A stretch of 40,066 nt of DNA. Origin: CAYMYN01 sp964394665. GTDB lineage: Bacteria; Planctomycetota; UBA1135; GCA-002686595. Shown here piece by piece: positions 1-7,938 of this stretch. How positions within the stretch are numbered: position 1 is the first letter of the stretch; the number at the start of each line of letters is the position of its first letter. Position numbers and translations under genes: made by a program. The stretch covers positions 1 through 40,066 of the forward strand of contig CAYMYN010000038.1 of the NCBI GenBank assembly GCA_964394665.1. Reading direction: 5' to 3'. Below the pieces are notes generated by a model, which saw only the letters and a list, made by a program, of their open reading frames with translations, did not search any database and was not told the DNA's origin.

Positions 1-48
1 GATTACCCCGCAAGATTCACCCCTTCTGGGCGCCAGAATTCCGGGGAG
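1..48. repeat. Imperfect 48-bp direct repeat, copy A
   Basis: This copy matches the copy at 377-424 over 48 aligned bases with about 7 mismatches and no gap; both end in cgccagaattccggggag. The two copies bracket the Rhs fragment. The AATTCCGGGG core reminds me of repeats found near IS200-like/RAYT transposases, but that is memory, not a search, and no transposase is visible here. The copy starts at the window edge, so the true repeat may be longer. Confidence 0.6.
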
Positions 49-333
49 CGGAACACAGGTGTAGCTCACCTCGTACTCGTCGTCGCCGCTCCCGCCGAGG
101 CCTGAGTCGACGTCCTGCCAGTAGCTCGCCACGTTGCTCCAGCCATCGTAGCTGAAACCGGCCTGGTCGAGCACGGTTCCGCCTTCGGCTTCGCCGAGGC
201 CGTGGCCTGCGCCGTCCCCACCGGGCCTGCCGGCACCTCGCCCCTCGCCCAGGTCGTGCTGCTCGTGCCGCCCGTTGGCGTCGTCCTGTCCATCTCGACT
301 GGAGTCGTCACCCAGGTAGCGTCCCTCTCGCAT
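1..333 (-). pseudogene. Rhs/YD-repeat protein fragment, runs off the left edge
   Basis: Read on the minus strand from an ATG at 333, the frame is open to the window edge. It contains a typical Rhs/YD segment: VLDQAGFSYDGWSNVASYWQ followed by DVDSGLGGSGDDEYEVSYT. In intact proteins of this family that segment (YDGWGN...QD.DS...EVSYT) continues into more YD repeats. Here the similarity stops at about position 62, just before repeat copy A, and gives way to unrelated residues (VPLPGILAPRRG). The first part is Gly/Asp/Arg-rich and not clearly Rhs. I read it as a displaced Rhs core remnant downstream of the Rhs tip and immunity-like pair. The remnant call is firm; whether it is expressed is unknown. 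Confidence 0.6.
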
Positions 334-376
334 AGCTGCTCTCCATCCGGCCCAGGGCCGGCTCAGCGGAGGCAGC

Positions 377-424
377 GATTACCCCAGCGGATTCACCGCT
401 TCCGAGCGCCAGAATTCCGGGGAG
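377..424. repeat. Imperfect 48-bp direct repeat, copy B
   Basis: Second copy of the repeat at 1-48, same orientation. It lies between the Rhs fragment and the small membrane gene at 484-858. Beyond base 424 the two copies no longer align (gcgccagggg here, cggaacacag after copy A), so the right edge is well defined. Confidence 0.6.
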
Positions 425-483
425 GGCGCCAGGGGGGTGACGTCCCTGACGGACAACCTCTTACTGCGACTATATACTGAATC

Positions 484-858
484 TCATTGACTCAAGTCTT
501 GCGAAACGACAAGACCACCGTCATCAAAATAAATGCGCCACCAGACATCTTCTCCAAACAAAGGCGTCAACCCGAGGTGATACTTTAGGCGGTAAACCCT
601 GCGACCGTCCGCCTTGACCTCATCCGGGGCCCCAAGCAACCTCAAGACCTCATCTATGTGCAATCCCTCCACCACGAGCCCCCTAGCATGGAGTCGGCGT
701 TCAATCACAGAAGCACGTACACCACTCGCTTGCCTCCTGGGGCTGACCCCGACCCCGAGTGCCAGAGTGACCCCAAGCACCGCAAGCAGACCGCAACATC
801 CGAGCAAAAATAGGCACCCAGCACTTCCTTCCTGCGCCGCCTTTCGGAGCACATTCAT
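484..858 (-). CDS. Small membrane-anchored protein, possible immunity protein
   Basis: This 124-aa protein starts at an ATG (858) that overlaps the stop codon of the upstream Rhs-tip gene (ATGA), so the two are probably translationally coupled. Residues about 13-36 form one hydrophobic helix with Cys-Cys, giving an N-terminal anchor; a lipoprotein signal is not clear. The C-terminal half (HIDEVLRLLGAPDEV, then YRLKYHLG, then WWRIYFDDGGLVV) has the helix-then-strands pattern of BamE/SmpA-like small domains, which I suggest only as a fold guess. Immunity genes lie directly 3' of Rhs toxin tips, so the position and coupling support an immunity role. No recognised immunity family was identified; a plain hypothetical protein is the alternative. 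Confidence 0.6.
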   Translation of the reverse strand: MNVLRKAAQEGSAGCLFLLGCCGLLAVLGVTLALGVGVSPRRQASGVRASVIERRLHARGLVVEGLHIDEVLRLLGAPDEVKADGRRVYRLKYHLGLTPLFGEDVWWRIYFDDGGLVVSQDLSQ

Positions 859-1676
859 TGCCAGTTAAGACTCCATGGCATCTGCATTGCCCGCAACAGC
901 TCGGCGTTCTCCCTCCTAACCCTCTCATCCTCAGCGATCCCTATCCGAAGAACCCGCACACCCGCCGCCACTTCATCCTCAGAATCCCCCCTAGTAGCAT
1001 TGATACCATACCCATCGCCATAATCTGTCGACGTGAAAAGCTCTCCCCATAAGTGCATTCTCCGGCAGCAACGTCGACAGTGCTCTACACGCGAAACATC
1101 AGGTGCGGCCACATCCCCACGCGCGCACTTCAGGCCAGCACGATTGTTCAGCTTATCCACCTCGCTATCCCACAAGTCCTCCTCACTACCGGCTTCTCTA
1201 GCACGAGCCTGGTCGTCGACCTCTTTGGCCTCAAGGAACTCGGAAGCGACACTCTCTCCGACCTCCTTGGACATCAGGCACGCGTTCACGCAATGCCCCA
1301 TGGCGTTTCTAATACCCGCATCCGGATACTGATCGCCTTCCCCCCAACGATACACAAGGCCGATCGCTACGGAGGCTCCAGGATTTCTAGCCGCAACGTC
1401 TCGAACCGCGGGGTACTTCTTGAACTCTTCCCATCCCTTGGCAATCGACTCCTGCAAACCGTATGGATCGACCAAGACAACCGGCATGCCCCCGCAATAA
1501 GCAAGGCGCGATGCTGGATACCCATGCTCTGCGGGATCAGCCTGACCCCATTGCCCTAGAGCTGCGAGAAACACACGTCGGCGGACATGGAAAATGTCGC
1601 AATATATGCCTGCTTCATAACCGGCGATTCCACGAGTCACAGATAACGTGCTTAGCACCCCCCTCCCCATCTCCAC
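855..1676 (-). CDS. Orphan Rhs C-terminal tip with toxin-like domain
   Basis: This 273-aa protein opens with a short, degraded Rhs core end: residues 16-74 include IFHVRRRVFLAALGQWGQ, DPAEHG and the closing YCGGMPVVLVDPYGL that normally marks the Rhs core/toxin boundary. What follows is the variable tip. Residues about 121-182 contain GIRNAMGHCVNACLM and WDSEVDKLNNRAG, which resemble the [NA]-x-x-[RG]H...E...D-x-x-N-N-x-x-G layout of DUF6973-like polymorphic-toxin domains. Residues 199-210 are Cys/Arg-rich. There is no signal peptide and no long YD array, so this is an orphan tip like those displaced during Rhs-CT replacement, not a full Rhs gene. GTG at 1676 is used; an ATG two codons later (1670) is equally possible. 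Base composition is visibly less GC-rich than in neighbouring genes. The Rhs call is sound; the toxin family is tentative. Confidence 0.7.
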   Translation of the reverse strand: MEMGRGVLSTLSVTRGIAGYEAGIYCDIFHVRRRVFLAALGQWGQADPAEHGYPASRLAYCGGMPVVLVDPYGLQESIAKGWEEFKKYPAVRDVAARNPGASVAIGLVYRWGEGDQYPDAGIRNAMGHCVNACLMSKEVGESVASEFLEAKEVDDQARAREAGSEEDLWDSEVDKLNNRAGLKCARGDVAAPDVSRVEHCRRCCRRMHLWGELFTSTDYGDGYGINATRGDSEDEVAAGVRVLRIGIAEDERVRRENAELLRAMQMPWSLNWQ

Positions 1677-1741
1677 ATCCTCACTCGCCGCCGCCTCATC
1701 CTCGCTGTCGACGATTGTGTTGCACCGAAATTTTGGCGGCC

Positions 1742-2010
1742 TCAGGCATGGCGATCTGGTGGGGTGATCGGCCTCCTTCGGTGGGTCAGCAGGTTCGGGT
1801 TGGCCAGCGATCCGGCGAGGACCGGTGGGGCGATGGTAGCGCGCTGGCGTGGTCCTGGGTACCCGTCCTCCATGACGGTCTTCCAGGTCAGCAGTCGGCG
1901 CGTGAGATGGGCTCGGCCGGCGGCGTGGAGGGCAACGCGCTGCGCCTCGCTGATGGGGGGCTGGGGGTCGGGGGCCTTGGAGAGGAGGGTGGGGCGGAGC
2001 GGGTCAGATC
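1742..2010 (-). other. Unassigned open frame with no start codon, in the Rhs/SDR interval
   Basis: Between the Rhs tip and the SDR gene a minus-strand frame stays open from just inside the end of the SDR gene to a TGA at 1742-1744 (about 88 codons). It encodes a protein-like sequence (ISEAQRVALHAAGRAHL, RRLLTWKTVMEDGYPG, APPVLAGSLANPNLL) but has no ATG or GTG until the internal Met of KTVMEDG. It may be the 3' remnant of a gene whose 5' end was lost at the SDR junction. I do not recognise the family. Nothing else is visible in 1677-2003. Confidence 0.3.
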
Positions 2011-2798
2011 ATGAAGGCGCCGCCGTTCATGTCGAGCGATTGGCCGGTCATGCCGCGGGAGTCGGGGGAGAGGAGGTAGGCGATCAGGCCCGCGACCTCC
2101 TCGGGCGTGCCCATGCGGCCCAGGGGCACGGACTGCATGGCGATGGCGTGGGCCTTCTCGTACGAGACGCCCATCGCACGGGCCATGCCCTCCAGGCCCT
2201 CGCGCGCCATGTCGGTGTCGACCCAGCCCGGGCAGACGGCGTTGACCTGGATGGCCTGCGGCGCGAGCTCGGCGGCCAGCGCGCGCACCAGACCCAGGAG
2301 GCCGGCCTTCGACGCGCAGTAGCCCGTGTATCCCGGGACGCCGATGCGGGCCAGGATCGAGGAGACGACTACGAGGTTGCGCGGCCCCGGCCCCGCGGCG
2401 AGGCGAGCCTCGGCCGCGCGCAGGCAGCGGTAGGTGCCCGCGAGGTTCGTCTCGACCAGCTCGAGGAAGCGGTCCTGGGGCCCGGCCTCGTTGGGACCGC
2501 CGATGCCGCTGTTGGCGACTAGGGCCCCGAGGTAGCCGTGGGCGGCCTGGGCCGCGTCGAAGGCGCGCTCCACCGAGTCGGCCGCGGTGATGTCGCACTC
2601 GAAAGCCAGCGCGCGTGCGCCGTGCTCGTCCCGGCAGCGTCGTGCGGTCTCTTCGAGTCGCTGCGCGCCGCGCGCCAGCAGGGACAGGGTCGCACCCTCC
2701 GCGGCGAGGCGCAGGGCGATGGCGCGCCCGATGCCGGTGCCGGCGCCGGTCACGGCGACGTGCAGGCCTGCTTGGCGGCGCGGAACGGCGGTCTGCAT
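2004..2798 (-). CDS. Short-chain dehydrogenase/reductase (SDR)
   Basis: This 264-aa protein has the classical SDR size and motifs: cofactor-binding TGAGTGIG (17-24), NSGIG (96-100) in place of NNAG, the active-site Ser in VVVSS (143-147), and YCASK (160-164) carrying catalytic Tyr160 and Lys164. The end (MTGQSLDMNGG) is typical of NAD(P)-dependent oxidoreductases of the FabG/3-ketoacyl type. The substrate cannot be told from sequence; FabG-like reductase and sugar or polyol dehydrogenase are both possible. The start is set at MQT (ATG at 2798) because upstream in-frame sequence is antisense to trxB and not SDR-like. It follows trxB by 16 bp on the same strand, so the two are probably co-transcribed. 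Confidence 0.9.
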   Translation of the reverse strand: MQTAVPRRQAGLHVAVTGAGTGIGRAIALRLAAEGATLSLLARGAQRLEETARRCRDEHGARALAFECDITAADSVERAFDAAQAAHGYLGALVANSGIGGPNEAGPQDRFLELVETNLAGTYRCLRAAEARLAAGPGPRNLVVVSSILARIGVPGYTGYCASKAGLLGLVRALAAELAPQAIQVNAVCPGWVDTDMAREGLEGMARAMGVSYEKAHAIAMQSVPLGRMGTPEEVAGLIAYLLSPDSRGMTGQSLDMNGGAFMI

Positions 2799-2814
2799 GG
2801 CTCGTCGCCGCGCC

Positions 2815-3777
2815 TCAGGCCGTGGCGTGCTGGCCGATGCCCTGGTGGGCCTGGCTCTCGAGCCAACGCTCGGCCTCGATGGCCGCCATGCAGCCGGTCC
2901 CGGCGGCGGTGACCGCCTGCCGATAGACCTTGTCCATGAGATCGCCGCAGGCGAACACGCCCTCGACGCTGGTGCGCGTCGTGCCCGGCTGCACGAGCAC
3001 GTAGCCCGTGGGATCCAGCTCGAGCTGGCCCTGGAACAGGTCGCTGTTGGGCTGGTGCCCGATGGCGACGAAGAACCCATCGAGCGCGAGCTCCGAACGC
3101 TCGCCGCTGCGCGCATCCTCGAGCACAACCGCGCGCACCTTGTTCGTGTCGTCGGCCAGGATCTCGACCGGGATCTTGTGCAGCATCCACTCGATCTTGG
3201 GGTTCCCCTGGGCGCGCTCGAGCATGATCTTCGAGGCCCGGAAACCCTCGCGGCGGTGGATGACGATCACCTTCTTGGCGAAGCGCGTCAGGAAGGTGGC
3301 TTCCTCCATGGCCGTGTCGCCGCCGCCGACGATGCCCACGACCTTGTCCTTGAAGAAGGCGCCGTCGCAGGTTGCGCAGGCCGAGACGCCCCGGCCCATC
3401 AGGCGCTTCTCGCTCTCCAGGCCCAACAGCTTGGCGCTCGCGCCCGTGGCCAGGATCAGGCTCTTGGCGAGGAACGACTCGGAATCGGTCTCGACCCGGA
3501 ACGGCCGCGCCGAGAGGTCGACCTTCGTGACCATGTCGAAGCGGATGTCGGTCCCGAAGCGCTCCGCCTGCTTGCGGAAGTCCTCCATCATCTCCGGGCC
3601 CAGCACACCCTCCGGGTAGCCAGGGTAGTTCTCGACGTCCGTCGTGATGGTGAGCTGGCCGCCCGGTTGCATGCCCTGGAAGAGCAGCGGGTTGAGGTTG
3701 GCGCGCGCGGCATAGATGGCCGCCGTGTAGCCGGCGGGGCCGGAGCCGATGAGGATCACTTCGTGGACGTCGGTCAT
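2815..3777 (-). CDS. trxB: Thioredoxin reductase
   Basis: This 320-aa flavoprotein transfers electrons from NADPH through FAD to a redox-active disulfide and on to thioredoxin in the cytoplasm. Visible motifs in order are the FAD-binding GSGPAGYTAA (11-20), the ATG motif, the active-site CATC (Cys134 and Cys137), the NADPH-binding GGGDTAMEE (151-159), HRR (about 175) and the C-terminal FAD site GVFACGDLMD. Length is normal for low-molecular-weight bacterial TrxB. No thioredoxin gene is in the window. It is the first gene of a probable two-gene unit with the downstream SDR. The 159-bp gap to the divergent IMPase-like gene should hold both promoters; none was clear by eye. Confidence 0.97.
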   Translation of the reverse strand: MTDVHEVILIGSGPAGYTAAIYAARANLNPLLFQGMQPGGQLTITTDVENYPGYPEGVLGPEMMEDFRKQAERFGTDIRFDMVTKVDLSARPFRVETDSESFLAKSLILATGASAKLLGLESEKRLMGRGVSACATCDGAFFKDKVVGIVGGGDTAMEEATFLTRFAKKVIVIHRREGFRASKIMLERAQGNPKIEWMLHKIPVEILADDTNKVRAVVLEDARSGERSELALDGFFVAIGHQPNSDLFQGQLELDPTGYVLVQPGTTRTSVEGVFACGDLMDKVYRQAVTAAGTGCMAAIEAERWLESQAHQGIGQHATA

Positions 3778-3936
3778 GGCGCGGTGCTGCTGCGGGGCCC
3801 GGGGGGACTCGCGCGGGACCGACCGGCGGCGCGCGCGAGGGCGGCGATTCTAGTGCCCTGGGGGGGAGACTCAAGGCGGGCAGGTCCGGGGAGCGGCGTT
3901 GCTCCGCCGTCCCGTGGCGCGTTCAATCGACGCGGC

Positions 3937-4992
3937 ATGGGCGCGCCGTACCCCTCCCCCACCGAGTGGCTCGATCCGGGCCGCGAGCTGCTCGGCGCGA
4001 TCCGCGGCCGGGTGCGCGCGGCCCTGGCCCGTTCCCGCGCCTCGGGCGCGGTCCAGGGCCTGGCGCGGCCCGTGGCGCAGGGCGTGGGTGACGTGTCCTT
4101 CGCCATCGACGTCGGCGCGGAGGCCGAGGTCTCGGCCTGGCACGAACGGTTCGCGCGCCGCGCGCCGCTCTCGCTGCTCAGCGAGGAGAGCGGTTGGCGA
4201 CACCTGGGCCCCGACCCCGCGGGGGCGCCGCGCGAGCTGGCCGGATTCGACCACGGTGGATCAGCGCTGGTGATCGATCCGATAGACGGGACGCGCAATC
4301 TGATGGCGGACCTGCGGTCGGCCTGGACGGCGCTGGCGATCGTGGGCCCCGGAGCGCTCGAGCCGCGCTCGGGCGCGGTGGAGGCCGCGCTCCTGGGCGA
4401 GCTCCCGCCCGCGGGCGCCGGCACGTGGCGCGAGTTCAGCGCGCGGCGCGGCGCGGGTTGCCGCCTCGTCGAACGCGCGCTCGAGGCCCCCGCGGGCGCG
4501 CCGCCGCTGCGCGCGCTCGAGCTCGCGGCCGATGCGGACGCGCGCGTCGACCACGGCTACTTCTCGTTCTTCCGCTACACGCCCGCCCTGCGCCCCGCGC
4601 TGGCGCGCATCGAAGCCGAGTTCTTCGCGCGCCTCGAGCGACACGAGGGCGCCGCGCTGGCCCATTGCTACGAGGACCAGTACATCAGCAACGCGGGCCA
4701 GCTCGCGCTGCTGGCGCTCGGCACCTACCGCTTCGTGGCCGACCTGCGCGCCTGGCTCGGCGCGCGGCTCGCGATCCCCTGCACGAGCGCGAAGCCCTAC
4801 GACGTGGCGGCCGCCATCCTCGTCGCCCGCGAGGCGGGCTGCGTGGTCGAGGGCCCGCTGGGCGAAGCGCTCGATGTCCCGCTCGATGCCCGCACGCCGG
4901 TGTCCTTCGTCGGCTACGCCAATGCCGCAACCGCTGCGCGCCTGCGCCCCCACCTCGCAGCGGTCCTGCACGAGGTCGCCGCGCGCGCCTGA
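3937..4992 (+). CDS. Inositol monophosphatase-family protein
   Basis: This 351-aa member of the Mg2+-dependent FIG/IMPase superfamily shows the metal-binding Glu in LLSEESG (Glu83/Glu84) and the signature DPIDGTRN (114-121). The third metal ligand region, normally W-D-x-A-A-G, is here KPYDVAAAILVAREAGC, with Asp289 but Pro-Tyr in place of Trp. It is about 80 residues longer than typical IMPases, the extra sequence lying mainly between residues 140 and 270. The family hydrolyses inositol phosphates, fructose-1,6-bisphosphate or PAP; the substrate is not predictable here. The ATG at 3937 fits the start of family similarity; no good ribosome-binding site is seen. Its stop lies 4 bp from that of the convergent hydrolase at 4997. 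Confidence 0.85.
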   Translation: MGAPYPSPTEWLDPGRELLGAIRGRVRAALARSRASGAVQGLARPVAQGVGDVSFAIDVGAEAEVSAWHERFARRAPLSLLSEESGWRHLGPDPAGAPRELAGFDHGGSALVIDPIDGTRNLMADLRSAWTALAIVGPGALEPRSGAVEAALLGELPPAGAGTWREFSARRGAGCRLVERALEAPAGAPPLRALELAADADARVDHGYFSFFRYTPALRPALARIEAEFFARLERHEGAALAHCYEDQYISNAGQLALLALGTYRFVADLRAWLGARLAIPCTSAKPYDVAAAILVAREAGCVVEGPLGEALDVPLDARTPVSFVGYANAATAARLRPHLAAVLHEVAARA

Positions 4993-4996
4993 ACGA

Positions 4997-6208
4997 TCAG
5001 CCCCGGCTCGGCAGCACGAGGCGGGCGCTGGAGGCGGTGGTGGGGTCGGCCCGTTCGACCAGCGAGCGCCAGATTTCGGCGGCGGTGCGGGGCACGCGGC
5101 CCTCGAAGACGCGTTTCCCCGCCATCTCCACGGTCACGGGCAGGTCGAGGTCGAGCAGGGTGTCCGAGAGGCGCAGCTCGAGGGGCGCCGGGGCCGCGCG
5201 GATGCGCACGGTCTGGCCCTCGACCTCGGCGACGAAGCGTTGGCCCGCTACCGCGCTGCCGGCGGGCAACGCGAGCCAATACAGCCGATCGTGCAGCACG
5301 TCGTCCTGGAACCAGACCACCTTCGATGGCCAGGGGCGGCGCGTGAAGGCGGCCATCCAGGGCAGGGCTTCGGCGTCCTTGCGCTCCATCCAGTGGCCGA
5401 GACCCGGATAGATGCGCGCGAGGTGTTCGTAGCCGTCGGGGTCGGCGGCGCGCAGGCTGCCCAGCTCGGCAGCCCGTTCGCGCGCGATTCGGTTGCGGTC
5501 GTAGGCGGCGTCGTTCGCGCCCATGAAGAGCGCGAAGGGCAGGTTGCGCAGGCCGTCGAGGCGCGCCTCGCCCGGGTGGCCGGCCATCATGGCCGCGGCC
5601 GCGAAGCGATCGGCCATGCGCGGCGCGAGTTGCCACACGCCGTCGCCCCCCGCCGAGTAGCCGAGCAGGTAGACCCGATCGGGATCGACGCCGCCCAACA
5701 CGACGTAGGTCTCGATCAGGCGCTGGAAGAGCGGGTCGATGTGGGCTTGGTGCCACAGGTTCCAGGTGTCGGTCGGGGCCCGCGGGGCGACGTAGAAGCC
5801 CTCCGCCGGCTCGTACAGGCCGATCTGGTTGCGCCACTGCCCGTCGTTGACCGCCGCCGGCGCGCCGCCCCCGCCGTGCATCGAGATCCACAGGCTGCGG
5901 CGCCCATCGGGCGCGTCGCCGAAGCGCCGCTCGAGCCAACGCAACGCGACGCCGTCGTACTCGAGGCGCCTGTCCGCGAAGGCCGCGGCGCGTTCGGCGC
6001 GCAGCTCGTCCGCGCGCACCTGCCACAGGCGTTCCAGGGCGACGCGCGCTTGGTCGCGATCGAGCTCGATCGGGGGCGGCGTAGCGCTGCGCCCGGGACC
6101 GAGCGCGATCCACTCCTCGAGTCGGACGAGGGGCGCATCGGAGGCCGGGGACTGGAGCTCGCCGCCGGATCCGGGGACGGTGAGGAGCACGAGGAGTTCG
6201 AGCAGCAT
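4997..6208 (-). CDS. Secreted alpha/beta hydrolase (esterase/PHB-depolymerase-like)
   Basis: This 403-aa protein begins with a hydrophobic signal-like stretch (LLELLVLLTVPGSGG), suggesting export. The central domain has an oxyanion-type HGGGG (111-115), the nucleophile elbow GYSAGG (Ser185), a probable acid in FMGANDAAYD (Asp233) and a probable catalytic His in GLGHWME (His272), in the order expected for Ser-Asp-His hydrolases. The arrangement resembles planctomycete polyester or feruloyl-esterase-like hydrolases. Residues about 290-403 form a beta-rich tail (VRIRAAPAPLELRLSDTLL) of unknown role. It lies 17 bp downstream of the ABC permease and may be transcribed with it. The substrate is not known. 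Confidence 0.8.
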   Translation of the reverse strand: MLLELLVLLTVPGSGGELQSPASDAPLVRLEEWIALGPGRSATPPPIELDRDQARVALERLWQVRADELRAERAAAFADRRLEYDGVALRWLERRFGDAPDGRRSLWISMHGGGGAPAAVNDGQWRNQIGLYEPAEGFYVAPRAPTDTWNLWHQAHIDPLFQRLIETYVVLGGVDPDRVYLLGYSAGGDGVWQLAPRMADRFAAAAMMAGHPGEARLDGLRNLPFALFMGANDAAYDRNRIARERAAELGSLRAADPDGYEHLARIYPGLGHWMERKDAEALPWMAAFTRRPWPSKVVWFQDDVLHDRLYWLALPAGSAVAGQRFVAEVEGQTVRIRAAPAPLELRLSDTLLDLDLPVTVEMAGKRVFEGRVPRTAAEIWRSLVERADPTTASSARLVLPSRG

Positions 6209-6225
6209 GGTCCGGAGGTACGGTC

Positions 6226-7938
6226 TCAAGAGATCTCGCGCGAGACGTCGAAGCGCCGCAGGAACCAACCGCCGCTCGCGATCAAGGCCACGTCCAACGC
6301 CATCAGGGCCACGACGCCCGTTCCGATCGCGAGGGACAGGGCGGCCGCTTCGGGCCAGTCGAGGTACTCCCGCGCCAGGAAGGCCAGCAGCGCTCCCGCC
6401 AGGGCGGTCAGGAGCCCCACGACGGAGAAGATCGCCATGCGCAGGAGCACGAGCAACATCGTGCGGCCCATGTGGTGCAGGGCGCCCTCCTGACCGGGGA
6501 CGAAGCGCACCGGCGCGAAGAGGAAGACCACGTTGTCGAGGGCCACCCAGGTGACCGTCAAGAGCGGCAGGGCCGCCACGACCCCCAGCAGGGCGGGGTG
6601 GAAGCTCGCGGTCACCGCCGCGCGCACGCCGATCGCGAGGGCGAGCAGCAGGCTCGCCAGCAGGACCTCGGGCAGGATCGTGGCCAGGAACACCTTCCAG
6701 GGCGGCAGCGGCCAGGCCTTGACCAGCTCCATGCGATCGAGGCCCGAGCGGAAGTCGAAGCGCAGGCCCGAGCACAGGTAGATCGTCCCCCCCACCGCGA
6801 TGATCGCCGCGCCGCCGACGATCGACTGCAGGTCGTTCCCCTGGACGGTGAGGGTCGCGAAGAGCGTCACGAGCCCCAGCACCAGCAGGGCCACGAACAC
6901 CGCCCCGCGCGCCTTGCGGCGGATCGCGGCGAGCTGGATCCAGGCCACCGCGCCGAAGGGCGAGCGACCCAGGAGCCAGGGCACGCGCTGCAGGCCGGCG
7001 TCCTTGGAGAGCTCGAGCCCGCCGAAGGGGCCGCCCTGTTTGCGCAGGCTCGAGAGGCGCCGCGTGACGTCGAGCGAGGTCTCGATGGACACCTCGCGGT
7101 AGTCGATCGGCAGGCGCGCGGCCAACTCGAAGAGCGCCCCGTAGAGGAACAACGAGACGAGCCCCCAACCCGCGAACTCGGCCCAACCCGCGGCGCCCAT
7201 CGTCGCCGCCCAGGGATACAGGGGCGCGAGCAACACGCGCACCGCCGGCAACTCGAGCACCCCGCGCAGCAGCTCGAGGGGTTTCGTCGTCTCGAAGCGC
7301 CCGCCGAACAGGTCGTCCCCCATCACCAGGGTCATCACCAGCACCCACACGACGATCCCGACCGCGATGCGCGCCGCGAGCACCTGGCGACCCCCGAGCA
7401 AGCGCCGCAGGCCGCCGCTCGTCGCGCCCACGAGCAGGGCCGCCGTGGTGCGCACGACCGAAAGGGTCAGCATCGCGAGCAGCACCCCGCAGAAGGCGAA
7501 CCCCGCCACCGGCAGGCGTCCGGTCAGCAGCAACCCGAAGACCACCGCCCCGAACAACGAGCGTCCCAGGTCGATCTGCAGGCGGTAGCGCACGAGGTCG
7601 GCGCGCGAGACGGGCGCCGACAAGAGGCGCTCGAGCTCCTCGCGCGGCAGATACAGCCCCTTGGCGGCGAAGGACGAGAGCAGGGTGACGAGCAGCAGCA
7701 CGCACAGGCCCGCCTGGATCAGGGCCCGCAGGTCGTCCGGCGCGAGGCGCGGCGGCGGCTGCTCGCGCGCGCCGAGGAGCAGGGTGGCGACCCAGCCGCC
7801 GACGAGCGCCAACCCGACCAACGCGAACAACGCGCCCGAGGGCCGGCGCAGGCGGCGCAGCGCGCGCCGGAACACGGCCCGCAGCTTGAGCAGGGCCAGG
7901 TGACGCAGGGCCGCGGACCCCAGCAGCGGCGTGTTCAC
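6226..7938 (-). CDS. ABC transporter permease (ABC-2-like, unassigned export)
   Basis: This 570-aa polytopic membrane protein has about 10-12 hydrophobic segments, for example ALFALVGLALVGGWVATLLL near the N-terminus and IFSVVGLLTALAGALLAFLA near the C-terminus. Cytoplasmic stretches contain LYLPREELERLLSAPVSR, a motif often seen in large ABC-2-type permeases that work with a separate ATPase. The GTG start at 7938 overlaps the ATPase stop (GTGA), so the subunits are coupled. An upstream in-frame extension into the ATPase gene is rejected as shadow. The substrate is unknown; long permeases of this kind are often annotated as putative ABC exporters. Confidence 0.8.
   Translation of the reverse strand: MNTPLLGSAALRHLALLKLRAVFRRALRRLRRPSGALFALVGLALVGGWVATLLLGAREQPPPRLAPDDLRALIQAGLCVLLLVTLLSSFAAKGLYLPREELERLLSAPVSRADLVRYRLQIDLGRSLFGAVVFGLLLTGRLPVAGFAFCGVLLAMLTLSVVRTTAALLVGATSGGLRRLLGGRQVLAARIAVGIVVWVLVMTLVMGDDLFGGRFETTKPLELLRGVLELPAVRVLLAPLYPWAATMGAAGWAEFAGWGLVSLFLYGALFELAARLPIDYREVSIETSLDVTRRLSSLRKQGGPFGGLELSKDAGLQRVPWLLGRSPFGAVAWIQLAAIRRKARGAVFVALLVLGLVTLFATLTVQGNDLQSIVGGAAIIAVGGTIYLCSGLRFDFRSGLDRMELVKAWPLPPWKVFLATILPEVLLASLLLALAIGVRAAVTASFHPALLGVVAALPLLTVTWVALDNVVFLFAPVRFVPGQEGALHHMGRTMLLVLLRMAIFSVVGLLTALAGALLAFLAREYLDWPEAAALSLAIGTGVVALMALDVALIASGGWFLRRFDVSREIS

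Noticed and set aside
66..480. Short frames on both strands at the left edge as separate genes
   Set aside because: Only the minus-strand frame reading SYDGWSNVASYWQD makes family sense (Rhs); the others are frame shadows of it.
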